Shown: in pieces, positions 1-7,831 of the stretch | How the letters are laid out: every line of letters begins with the position of its first letter | How positions within the stretch are numbered: position 1 is the stretch's first letter | Assembly: GCA_910577105.1 (NCBI GenBank) | Contig: CAJTMB010000015.1 | Coordinates: 1 to 64,000 of the forward strand | DNA from: an uncultured Lachnospiraceae bacterium | GTDB lineage: Bacteria; Bacillota; Clostridia; Lachnospirales; Lachnospiraceae | Length of the DNA: 64,000 nucleotides | Direction: 5' to 3' | Made by a program: the position numbers and the translations under genes | The notes under the pieces: generated by a model | What the model saw: only the letters and a program-made list of their open reading frames with translations | What the model was told of the DNA's origin: nothing | Database searches by the model: none

Positions 1-58
1 AAAAACATATCAAAATCTTTTCAAAAATCATCTTGACATATCACCAGATTGCTCCATG

Positions 59-520
59 TTAATCAGGATAAGCTGCACTGTCATTTCCTTCATACCAGAC
101 TACTTTTGTCACTGTATATCCTGATGTAAACCAAATATGTAACTGCGTGGTGGATTTAAACTCCCCGGCATTAAACAATTCCAGCATCTGGCTGTAAAGC
201 CCTATCTGGTTGTACCCGCCGCTTGCAGAAGAGACCTCAAGGGCGGAACCGTCTGCTTTAAGCTTCACAATCAACGGATTCGTCTCAGAGATATTTTCCA
301 GCGCCACACCTGCCACTCTCTGCTGCGTTACCCATGCATTTACACTGGTATAAGCGGTTTTGGCATTGGCTTTCAATGTGGTTTCGGTCGCCGTGCCCAA
401 AAACTTGGTCAGATTCGGCGCTATCATGGCTATCAACATGGCGATTATGGCAATGACTATAATCAGTTCCACCAGCGTAAATCCTTTTTCATCCTTTTTT
501 CTCATCATCCTTTTTTCCAT
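59..520 (-). CDS. Type IV pilin-like protein (prepilin)
   Basis: Probable pilus subunit, exported and processed by a prepilin peptidase. Near the N-terminus is the class III signal motif KGFTLVELIIVIAIIAML: the cleavage Gly, the +5 Glu and a long hydrophobic helix that anchors the prepilin and later forms the fibre core. The rest (about 120 residues) has an extended helix and a variable globular domain, as in pilins. I start at the ATG at 520 (MEKRMMRKKDEKGF), which has AGGAT upstream; the longer open frame adds residues that resemble no leader. It is the last gene of the pilus operon, 31 bp downstream of pilB. It could be the major pilin or a minor one; sequence alone does not decide. Confidence 0.85.
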   Translation of the reverse strand: MEKRMMRKKDEKGFTLVELIIVIAIIAMLIAMIAPNLTKFLGTATETTLKANAKTAYTSVNAWVTQQRVAGVALENISETNPLIVKLKADGSALEVSSASGGYNQIGLYSQMLELFNAGEFKSTTQLHIWFTSGYTVTKVVWYEGNDSAAYPD

Positions 521-551
521 ATCCTGTCTATCCTTTCCCTCTATAGCGTCC

Positions 552-2246
552 TTAGTCAAGGAAATTAATAACCTTCCGCATCTCTTCAAGAGTTGTTTTG
601 CCTTCCCTCACCAAATCCATTGCATTGTGTTTCATATCCGTAAACCCGTTTTCCATAGCAGCTTCCTTAATCTTCTGGGAGGATGCCTGTTCCATGATAA
701 GGCTCCGTATCCGGTGGTTTACCATGACGATTTCATAGACAGCTATCCTTCCTTTGTATCCGGTATGATTGCATTTGGAGCACCCCTTACCCCTGTAAAA
801 TTTAGGTCTTATATTGTCATCCCAATACCTCAGTTCATCATCTGAAGGGGCATATTCTTCTTTGCAATCCTGGCAAATCAGTTTTACCAGCCTCTGCGCC
901 GCAACACCGATAACGGAGGACGCCACCACATAAGGCTCTGCCCCCATGTCAATCAGTCTCATGAAAGCCGACGGTGCATCATTTGTATGGATGGTACTTA
1001 ACACCAGATGGCCCGTTATGGCTGCCTGCGCCGCTGTAACAGCCGTTTCCCTGTCACGGATTTCCCCCACCATGATGACATCCGGGTCCTGACGCATAAT
1101 AGCCCTGAGTCCGCTTGCAAAAGTAACGCCTGCTTTTACATTGATGTGTACCTGTGTCAGGCTATCCATCACCTTTTCCACCGGGTCCTCCACCGTAACC
1201 ACGTTGACGCCGGGCTTTGCCACTTCATTGAGGGCGGAATAAATGGTGGTCGTCTTACCGCTTCCCGTAGGACCGGTTATCAGGATAACACCATTGGGAT
1301 TATGGATAAGACGTGAAAACTTCTCATAATCCGATTCCCTCATCCCCAGCATGGGAAGCGGAATCAAATCCACCCTGTTGTCCCCCAGAATACGGATAAC
1401 CACCTTTTCCCCATATACGCTGGGGAGCGTGGAAATACGGAAACTGATTTCTTTTGTCCCAAGTTCCATATGGAAACGTCCATCCTGAGGAACCCGCTTT
1501 TCTGCGATATCCAGGGAAGAAATAATCTTTAGCCTCGTCACAAGCGACATGTGGATGGCTGCATTCAGTACCATGACCTCCATCAAATCACCGTCAATCC
1601 TGAACCTCACCAGCACATTATTCTGCTTTGGTTCTATGTGGATATCCGATGCCTGCATGGCAACTGCCTGCGTCAGAATGGAATTTACCAGTTTTACCAC
1701 CGGGGAACTGTCGATTCTGTCCATCATCTGCTGGTAGGATTCGGAAGCTTCCTTTTCCTGATACTCCCTGCCGTACAACTGATTGGCTTCGTTCACCACA
1801 TGGAACAACTCTTTATTTGCATAGGCCTGTTCAGCTGCAATGGCAATATGCTCCTTTTTCGCCAGATAAGGCATAATCTGTTTTCCTATCTGTTCCTCCA
1901 AATCCTGAAAACCATAATAATTCAGGGGATTGTCAGTCGCCACATACAGATTGTTTTCTTCAATGTAGAGAGGCACCATACTAAGTTTTGCGGCTGTTTC
2001 CCGCGGTATTAAGGCAACTACTTCCGCCGTTGCGCTAAGCTGCTCCATGCCAAGCACCGGCACCTTGAGCTGTCTGGATAATTCCGCCAGTATTTCCTCT
2101 TCTTTTACATACCCCAGGGAAATCAAAAGTTCCCCCAGCATCTGTTTCTTTTCACTGCTCTTCTGGATGGCAAGCGCCTGTTCCAACTGCTGCTGCGTGA
2201 TATAGCCGGTATCCAGAAGCATTTCGCCCAGTCTTATCTTTTTCAC
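552..2246 (-). CDS. pilB: Type IV pilus assembly ATPase PilB (GspE/PilB family)
   Basis: Cytoplasmic hexameric ATPase that powers pilus extension. The N-terminal ~150 residues form an MshEN/GspE_N-type domain (LGEMLLDTGYITQQQLEQAL). The C-terminal motor has Walker A GPTGSGKTTTIYSAL, an Asp/Glu box (VEDPVE), Walker B-like VIMVGEIRDRETA and His-box STIHTND. A tetracysteine zinc site follows (CQDC...CSKCNHTGYKGR), typical of PilB/GspE and absent from PilT retraction ATPases. Length 564 aa is normal. Translation appears to start at GTG (2246) inside the GTGA overlap with the upstream pilO-like stop, with AGGAGAAG upstream. No PilT-type gene lies next to it. Confidence 0.96.
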   Translation of the reverse strand: MKKIRLGEMLLDTGYITQQQLEQALAIQKSSEKKQMLGELLISLGYVKEEEILAELSRQLKVPVLGMEQLSATAEVVALIPRETAAKLSMVPLYIEENNLYVATDNPLNYYGFQDLEEQIGKQIMPYLAKKEHIAIAAEQAYANKELFHVVNEANQLYGREYQEKEASESYQQMMDRIDSSPVVKLVNSILTQAVAMQASDIHIEPKQNNVLVRFRIDGDLMEVMVLNAAIHMSLVTRLKIISSLDIAEKRVPQDGRFHMELGTKEISFRISTLPSVYGEKVVIRILGDNRVDLIPLPMLGMRESDYEKFSRLIHNPNGVILITGPTGSGKTTTIYSALNEVAKPGVNVVTVEDPVEKVMDSLTQVHINVKAGVTFASGLRAIMRQDPDVIMVGEIRDRETAVTAAQAAITGHLVLSTIHTNDAPSAFMRLIDMGAEPYVVASSVIGVAAQRLVKLICQDCKEEYAPSDDELRYWDDNIRPKFYRGKGCSKCNHTGYKGRIAVYEIVMVNHRIRSLIMEQASSQKIKEAAMENGFTDMKHNAMDLVREGKTTLEEMRKVINFLD

Positions 2247-2893
2247 CAGTCTTCTCCTTCCTGCAGGGTATCGCTGATTCCATACATCAAGAGCCCCAAC
2301 GAGGCTTCTATTGCCTGTTCTTCTGTGGTATTCCTTTCATTCAGGTATATATCCAGGGAAACCACCTCAATACATTCACTTTCTTCCGACAGCGCTTCCA
2401 CAAATCTCAATATCTGTTCATAAGAGCCGGTCACGGCCAGACCCACGTTACAGCCTAAAAGCAGCCGGGCATCCTGCCCTTCCTCCAAAAACACGCCATC
2501 CTGCTGCATCGAATCCTGCTGTGTACTCTCTTTCGTACGGTGCAGGGAGGCTTCGTTAATTTTAATATAGTCCCCGATGTTCATGGACTCCACTGACAAA
2601 CCGCATTCTTCCGTCAGGTGGTTTAAAATCCCGTCAATAGTGTAAGTATTTAATTTTCCGTAAAAATATTCATAATTTTCTTCTGCAAGTTTTTGTTGCT
2701 CGGCAAGCGCGGTTTCCACACCCGGTGCATCCAGCACTGTCATAATCCGAAGTTCTTCAAACTGAAGCGCTTCCAGTTCTTCCTGATACCGCTCCTTTTC
2801 CCTGATGGCGGGACGTAACAGATAAATGATGCACAGTCCTATCACCCCGATGGCTATGCAGATTTGCAGCAATACTTTTTCCCTTCTTGTCAT
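2243..2893 (-). CDS. PilO-like inner-membrane pilus alignment protein
   Basis: Small bitopic membrane protein: a short cytoplasmic N-terminus (MTRREK), one transmembrane helix (about residues 9-28), a coiled-coil stretch rich in Glu/Gln, then an extracytoplasmic domain. This is the PilO architecture, and the position between a PilM/PilN-like gene and pilB matches the pilM-N-O order. Primary sequence similarity is weak, so the call rests on topology and context. I prefer the ATG at 2893 over an upstream ATG at 2908, because AGAGG is well placed before it. Its stop overlaps the pilB start. Expected role: alignment complex linking PilC/PilB to the pilus. Confidence 0.7.
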   Translation of the reverse strand: MTRREKVLLQICIAIGVIGLCIIYLLRPAIREKERYQEELEALQFEELRIMTVLDAPGVETALAEQQKLAEENYEYFYGKLNTYTIDGILNHLTEECGLSVESMNIGDYIKINEASLHRTKESTQQDSMQQDGVFLEEGQDARLLLGCNVGLAVTGSYEQILRFVEALSEESECIEVVSLDIYLNERNTTEEQAIEASLGLLMYGISDTLQEGEDW

Positions 2894-2921
2894 TTGATTC
2901 CTCTCCATGCAGTTTATTTTG

Positions 2922-4451
2922 TTACCACAATTTAATATTGATGGTAAAAGAATAATTTATTTCTCCCATCGGTCCTGTATTTTTCCGAAAACCGGTGTAT
3001 CCCACTTCCCCGTACTGTTCTGACTCCTCCAGTACTTTGGCAAATTCCGCCGGAGCATACTGGTCTTTGGCGTAACATCCCAGGCTGATGGTACCTTCTT
3101 TGAAGGAATAACCCGTAATAACGGTTCCCTCCGGTTTTATCCTGTCAATAACCCGTAAGATGCTGCTTTCAAACCGGGGCATGGACTCCAGTAAGTCAAT
3201 TGCTTCCGCCACCCGGTTATTGTATGCCGCATAGGCGCTGCAGGTTTCAATCATGCTGTCTTTTTCCTGAAACCGGCGCTGCAAATCCTCCCCGGAAAGA
3301 AACTCCGCCAGTTCATCTGCCTGTCCGGAAAGAACAGCATTTTGATATTTGTATATTAAAGTTGCAGACAAAACCGCTATTAAAACAGCGCCCGCTATCA
3401 TGGAAGGCAAAAACATCATTTTGTCCTTATCCCCGACACGGGTTTCCTCCAGCCTGCCGAAAAAGTCATACTGTGCTTCTTTTGCGGCGGATAGGGACAG
3501 GGCTGCCGCCACACCATTGTGTGAAAGCTCCTTTTCCAAAAAGTCATAATGGATACCCCTAATCTGAGCTGCTTTCAGGGGCTCCACAGGTATGCCCAAC
3601 GCTGCCTGCAAATGCTTTGCCGTATCCGGAATCTTTTCATAACTGCCATATAAATAAATATGGGCTATCTCCTTATTGGGATAACGCTGCTGGTGAAATC
3701 TCTCCAGACGCATCAAATCCTCCTGCACTTTCTGCTGCAGGCCGGCATCGGAATCAGTCTCCTCTTTCCTGCTGTTTATGCTGGAAAGTACAAATAAATT
3801 CTCCTCCGCTTTCTGCTCTGACTGCAATTTGCCGTGCCGGTAATACGGTTCGAGTCCATGCCCCACATACAAATAATGCGCTTCGTCCCCATGGATGCAG
3901 GCAAGTATGGAACTTTCCTGTGCCTGTGTCAGACCACAGGAATCCGCCAGTTCTTCCATGGCACGGCTCATAAACACAATCCTGTACGGAACCAGCCCCG
4001 CTTTCCTGATAATCTCATAAGTATTGCGAATCATAGCTTTCACACAGAGAGTCACCTGAATTTTTATGAATCCCTCCTTTAGAGGGTCTGCTCCCATAAC
4101 AATATAGTCATACAGATAATCCGCCTGCAGCTTATGGCGTTTCCTCAGTTCCTGTTCCACCATGCCGTCAATCTGCTTTTTGCTTCCTGCCAGAACGGAA
4201 AAAGTCTCCACCATGCTGTCTGTGCCGGATACAATCAGAACTACTTTCCTGTTCCTGATTTTGTGTTCCGACACGCAGTTTTTGATTGCATCCGAAATGC
4301 TCCTGTCATTGTTTAAAAGCATCCTGTTATAATATGCATTCGGCGGCATGTCAATCCTGTATTTTTTCTTTGCAGTATTTCCTTTTTTTCGTATGTCCTG
4401 CTCATAGAGATAAATGTAATCTGCCGTAAATTCTAAGGATAATAAATTCAT
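2922..4451 (-). CDS. Fused PilM-PilN-like pilus assembly protein
   Basis: The first ~330 residues resemble PilM, the actin-like cytoplasmic ATP-binding platform (start MNLLSLEFTADYIYLYEQD; later RKVVLIVSGTDSMVETF and IYLYGSYEKI segments). At about residues 345-370 there is one transmembrane helix (FLPSMIAGAVLIAVLSATL), followed by a coiled coil and a ~110-residue extracytoplasmic domain of PilN type. PilM and PilN are separate proteins in most species. Here one 509-aa frame seems to carry both, and no separate pilN occurs in the operon. AAAGGA precedes the start. The PilN half is inferred from topology; the PilM half is somewhat better supported. Confidence 0.72.
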   Translation of the reverse strand: MNLLSLEFTADYIYLYEQDIRKKGNTAKKKYRIDMPPNAYYNRMLLNNDRSISDAIKNCVSEHKIRNRKVVLIVSGTDSMVETFSVLAGSKKQIDGMVEQELRKRHKLQADYLYDYIVMGADPLKEGFIKIQVTLCVKAMIRNTYEIIRKAGLVPYRIVFMSRAMEELADSCGLTQAQESSILACIHGDEAHYLYVGHGLEPYYRHGKLQSEQKAEENLFVLSSINSRKEETDSDAGLQQKVQEDLMRLERFHQQRYPNKEIAHIYLYGSYEKIPDTAKHLQAALGIPVEPLKAAQIRGIHYDFLEKELSHNGVAAALSLSAAKEAQYDFFGRLEETRVGDKDKMMFLPSMIAGAVLIAVLSATLIYKYQNAVLSGQADELAEFLSGEDLQRRFQEKDSMIETCSAYAAYNNRVAEAIDLLESMPRFESSILRVIDRIKPEGTVITGYSFKEGTISLGCYAKDQYAPAEFAKVLEESEQYGEVGYTGFRKNTGPMGEINYSFTINIKLW

Positions 4452-4488
4452 GGGACATTCCTTTCTTAAATCTCAGTAATTAATTCAT

Positions 4489-5673
4489 TTATGAATAAAT
4501 GCCGTAAATGGGCAACAGCACGCTCATCATCACAAGGCCGATGATAATGCCGATGATAAGCATGATAGCCGGCTCCAAAATGGCTAACAGCTTCTGTGTC
4601 GCAATATCGGCTTCCTGTTCATAATAGGCATACAGTTTCCTGAACATCTCTGTGCTCTCCCCGGTTTCTTCCCCCGTTGCCGTCATGGACCATACCATAT
4701 CCTCAAACAGGCCTTCCTTCTCCATGGCATCTGAAAAAGGAATTCCTTTTTCCACTTCTTCCCTGATACGCATCATTCTTTCTATGGTATAGGCATTGCC
4801 CAGCGTCTTTGCACAAATCTGGATGGCATCCAGTACCGGAACGCCGTTTCCCTGAAGAATCCCCATCGTATTGGCAAAACGTGCAATGACACTTTTTTCC
4901 ATAAGCCTGCTGAAAACCGGAATGCCGCATTTCATCTTGTCTATATAATAACGGCCCGTACGGGTTTTTCCGGTCAGGATAAATGCCACGGTCAAGAACA
5001 GTATAAAGAGCAGTAAAACCACCCAGTCATTTATGAGAAAATTGCTGAAACGCATGAATATCCTTGTAATGAGCGGCAAATCTTCCCCGCCAAACAGGAC
5101 AAAAAATTTCGGAAGTACATAAGTAAAAACCGCAATTACAACGGCAATAGTCACCGCAACCAAAATGGAAGGATAAATCATCATCGTCTGCAGTTTGCTC
5201 CTCGCAGCATGTTCCTTGCTGTAAAAGCCTGCCATGTCCGTGATGACCGTATCCAGGGAGCCGCTTTGCTCCCCCACCCGTACCATGGCAATAAGAATCT
5301 CGGGAAACTTACCCTTTAAGTCCTTCATGGCATCCGCCAGGGAACTTCCCTTTTCTATTTGTTCCATAAGCGCCAGATAGCAGCTTTTCATTTTATTACT
5401 GCTGCTCCTCCGATGCATGGTATTTAAAACGCTAATCATGGGCACGCCTGCCGAAAGCATGACACCAAGTTCCCTGCAGAATAAATTGAGTTCTTTCAGG
5501 GAAAGCTTTCCGTCAAACCCATGTGCCTTTCCTGAGCCTGTTTCTTTAAAGGAGATACAGTACAGCCTCCGTTTCTCCATCTCCAGATAAAAGGCCTGTT
5601 CGTCCATGGCTTCCAGTTTCCCATTGATTACCTTTCCACCTTCTGCTTTTGCTTTAAATCGATATGTAGCCAT
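4489..5673 (-). CDS. pilC: Type IV pilus inner-membrane platform protein PilC (GspF family)
   Basis: Polytopic platform protein that couples the PilB motor to pilin insertion. It has two T2SSF repeats (about residues 60-190 and 260-390), each ending in hydrophobic segments: ILVAVTIAVVIAVFTYVLP and VVLLLFILFLTVAFILT mid-protein, and a C-terminal helix (AIMLIIGIIIGLVMMSVLLP). The family signature LCRELGVMLSAGVPMI is near the start of repeat one, with GEQSGSLD and GEETGES motifs after each repeat. Length 394 aa is typical. GGGGGATAAAG lies upstream of the ATG. It sits between pseudopilin and PilM-like genes in the same operon. Confidence 0.94.
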   Translation of the reverse strand: MATYRFKAKAEGGKVINGKLEAMDEQAFYLEMEKRRLYCISFKETGSGKAHGFDGKLSLKELNLFCRELGVMLSAGVPMISVLNTMHRRSSSNKMKSCYLALMEQIEKGSSLADAMKDLKGKFPEILIAMVRVGEQSGSLDTVITDMAGFYSKEHAARSKLQTMMIYPSILVAVTIAVVIAVFTYVLPKFFVLFGGEDLPLITRIFMRFSNFLINDWVVLLLFILFLTVAFILTGKTRTGRYYIDKMKCGIPVFSRLMEKSVIARFANTMGILQGNGVPVLDAIQICAKTLGNAYTIERMMRIREEVEKGIPFSDAMEKEGLFEDMVWSMTATGEETGESTEMFRKLYAYYEQEADIATQKLLAILEPAIMLIIGIIIGLVMMSVLLPIYGIYS

Positions 5674-5691
5674 TTCTTTATCCCCCCTGCC

Positions 5692-6204
5692 TTAAGGATT
5701 GTAGTATACCGTAGGCTTTGTTTCACTGCATAAAAGCTGCCCTTTTGCGGAAAACACTTCAATCTGCGTCATCAGTATGGAGATTCCGTCCCTCGTTCTT
5801 TTTGTTTCCCACATAGTCAGTTGCACTGTCATGTCTTTATAAAACGCTGTGTCAAACACTGCACCGTATATTTTGGGTTTGCCCCTTATAACAAGCCTCC
5901 CGTCCGCATATGTCATCTCCACGGGACTGTCTTTTAAAGGTAACATACATACCCTTTCTCCCGTCACATAGGAAACACCATGGGTTCCCCAAATTCTGTT
6001 CCTGCTAAAGGACATTTCCTCTTCGATACCGGAGGCAACCACATCCATCACTTCCGTGGCTGCTGCCGTCTGCTTTAACATTATATACTGGGAAAGCCAC
6101 TGTGGTACAACAGTAACCACGCCTCCTATTAAGATGCTGATAATGCCCACAGTGAGCACCATTTCCAACAGGGTAAAACCCTTGTTGTCCATCTTGTCTT
6201 TCAT
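5692..6204 (-). CDS. Prepilin-type pseudopilin
   Basis: Minor pilin or pseudopilin. It begins MKDKMDNKGFTLLEMVLTVG, so it has the basic leader, the cleavage Gly, the conserved Glu at +5 and a hydrophobic N-terminal helix running to about residue 30. The remaining ~135 residues are a soluble domain of no recognisable family. I use the ATG at 6204, which has AGGA five bases upstream; an ATG at 6216 is possible but has a weaker site. Genes 6552 and 7031 upstream and pilC downstream make it part of a minor-pilin set that may prime assembly. Confidence 0.85.
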   Translation of the reverse strand: MKDKMDNKGFTLLEMVLTVGIISILIGGVVTVVPQWLSQYIMLKQTAAATEVMDVVASGIEEEMSFSRNRIWGTHGVSYVTGERVCMLPLKDSPVEMTYADGRLVIRGKPKIYGAVFDTAFYKDMTVQLTMWETKRTRDGISILMTQIEVFSAKGQLLCSETKPTVYYNP

Positions 6205-6231
6205 TCCAATCCTCATTTCCGCGCTGCTTTT

Positions 6232-6552
6232 TTAGCGCACAACAAACTTGTGCAGACTTCCTCCGGAAACCTTAAGCAGTTCCGCTCCAAAGGAGCCTTC
6301 ATGGTTATTGCCGCCTGATGCGTACTGATACCGGATTGTCAGGCTTTCTGTTTTTTCGACCTGTTCCTCAAGCAGCAGCTTTCCTGCCTGGACATTTATA
6401 TCACGTTTGGTCTGAATGGTATCATACAGGCTTTTGGCAGAGGCCTGAAAAACCGTAACCAGCATTGTGACTAAAAGTGCAAGCAGCGCCAGGCTCACAA
6501 TCAGTTCTATCAAAGTTTCCCCTTTATCTGTCATCCTGTTTCTCTTTTTCAT
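6232..6552 (-). CDS. Prepilin-type minor pseudopilin
   Basis: A 106-residue protein with a variant class III leader: MTDKGETLIELIVSLALLALL. Glu follows the cleavage Gly where Phe is usual, but the hydrophobic helix and +5 Glu are kept. The globular part is short (~65 residues), which suits a minor subunit. The start at 6552 overlaps the previous stop as ATGA, indicating translational coupling. The alternative longer start would be a TTG. Product function is inferred from the leader and the operon. Confidence 0.78.
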   Translation of the reverse strand: MKKRNRMTDKGETLIELIVSLALLALLVTMLVTVFQASAKSLYDTIQTKRDINVQAGKLLLEEQVEKTESLTIRYQYASGGNNHEGSFGAELLKVSGGSLHKFVVR

Positions 6553-7031
6553 TTTACCTGTATTATCTCCCGACAATTTTTTAATGTAATTGCAAAGCCC
6601 CCGTCACTTTTGCTATACTGGTACTGTGCCAGGATAAGGTATTGGTTTCCCTGTATCTGTATCAGGTAACTGACATCTGCCAGATTCCCGTTTGGTGCTA
6701 CCGTAATCGTCACAGGTATGGCGCCTCCTTCTTTGTCATGAAAGCCGGACACTTCTATTTCCACCGTTTCCCCGGGCACAAAAGCTTCCTGCCATTCCCC
6801 TCCCGTCATCTTTTCATTCAGTATGCCGTAAATAGATGACAGGTACAGCGAAACCTGCTCTGCTTCATACTCCCGGATTGCGGTCCTGTTTCCGGAGGAT
6901 GCAAGCATCAGAATATTCATTGCCGCAGTAAGCAGCAGCACAAAAGCCGCCATTACAATCATCAGGGAGGCCCCACGGTTATCAGCCTTCCGCTCCTTTT
7001 TGTCTCGTTTTCCTCTCATCGTTATACCCAT
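6549..7031 (-). CDS. PilX-like membrane-anchored pilus operon protein
   Basis: First gene of the pilus operon, 160 aa. After a basic N-terminus comes NRGASLMIVMAAFVLLLTAA, a hydrophobic helix resembling the start of PilX/GspK-type minor pilins, which often have Gly-Ala/Ser rather than Gly-Phe at the cleavage site. The remainder is a soluble domain with no motif I recognise. Its stop overlaps the next start (ATGA). The start is not certain: ATG at 7031, or a second ATG four codons later. A TTCCC-N4-GGGAA inverted repeat lies just upstream (about 7034-7048), and TAGCCA-N17-TAAAAT is a plausible promoter. Confidence 0.65.
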   Translation of the reverse strand: MGITMRGKRDKKERKADNRGASLMIVMAAFVLLLTAAMNILMLASSGNRTAIREYEAEQVSLYLSSIYGILNEKMTGGEWQEAFVPGETVEIEVSGFHDKEGGAIPVTITVAPNGNLADVSYLIQIQGNQYLILAQYQYSKSDGGFAITLKNCREIIQVK

Positions 7032-7184
7032 GCCATTCCCAATCGGGAATAGTACTAAAAACGTTTTTCTTCTGTAATTTTACCATAAAACCTTAGCTAT
7101 GGCTAGAGTACTTTTGTATTACCTGCTTATCCTATCAGAAATCCTACATTACAATCAACGGTATACAGGGAAAGGAAACCAGTC

Positions 7185-7517
7185 ATGACAGATTTAGACT
7201 TCACGGAAATAGGGGAAAAAATAAAAAAACGGCGAAAAGCGCTTGGCGTTACGCAGGAATATATTGCCAACGGGCTGGATGTAAATTCCAGCCATATCAG
7301 CAACATTGAATGCGGACGTTCCAACCCTTCCCTCACGGCACTGGTTAAAATTGCCAACCTGCTTACCTGCAGCGTCGACTGCTTTATCGGAGGGGAATAT
7401 ACATACCGCCCGGAATCTGAAAAAGATGGTAATGTAGATAATTATATTATGGAAAAATTAAAATTTTGTGACTTGGAAAAGAAAAAGAAAATTTTGAAAA
7501 TCATAGATTTGCTTTAG
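7185..7517 (+). CDS. XRE-family transcriptional regulator
   Basis: Small DNA-binding protein of 110 aa. Residues about 8-62 form a lambda-repressor/Cro-type helix-turn-helix: IKKRRKALGVTQEYIANGL, then SHISNIECGRSNPSLTALVKIA. The C-terminal ~40 residues are charged and may serve dimerisation. It lies alone on the plus strand, divergent from the pilus operon (153 bp between starts), so it could regulate that operon; this is inference. Its last codons overlap the 3' end of the convergent gene at 7514-7762 by 4 bp. Confidence 0.88.
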   Translation: MTDLDFTEIGEKIKKRRKALGVTQEYIANGLDVNSSHISNIECGRSNPSLTALVKIANLLTCSVDCFIGGEYTYRPESEKDGNVDNYIMEKLKFCDLEKKKKILKIIDLL

Positions 7518-7762
7518 CTGTCCTTCAGGGAGCACAGCATGTTTACAACAAACCGCACTCCCACCTCAAACCCTGCCTGTTCTGCCGCAAGCGCCACGCC
7601 AGACAGCATGTTTTTTAACTCTTCGGTTTCTTCAAGTTTAAGCCTGTCCGCACTTTTTTTCACAAGCGTTTCAATCTCGTCGTCCACCGCCCTGCAAATT
7701 TTTACCGTGTCTTTCTCATAGCGGAGGATTTCCTGATATATTTTCTGTAATGTCCGGTTCAT
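7514..7762 (-). CDS. Small hypothetical protein
   Basis: 82-aa soluble protein, mostly predicted helical, rich in Glu/Lys, with no family I recognise. It begins MNRTLQKIYQEILRYEKDTV and ends with a hydrophobic helix GFEVGVRFVVNML. It is convergent with the XRE gene (4-bp overlap) and lies downstream of the large pseudogene on the same strand. A purine-rich site before the ATG supports translation. No function is proposed. Confidence 0.55.
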   Translation of the reverse strand: MNRTLQKIYQEILRYEKDTVKICRAVDDEIETLVKKSADRLKLEETEELKNMLSGVALAAEQAGFEVGVRFVVNMLCSLKDS

Positions 7763-7831
7763 GTTCCTACACGCACCTTCCTGCTATAATGATACTTACT
7801 ATTATTATCTTTCCGGCCGGACTTATTCATC

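Noticed and set aside
1..58. Terminator at the left edge after the pilin gene
   Set aside because: The sequence is AT-rich but no stem-loop is complete within the window.
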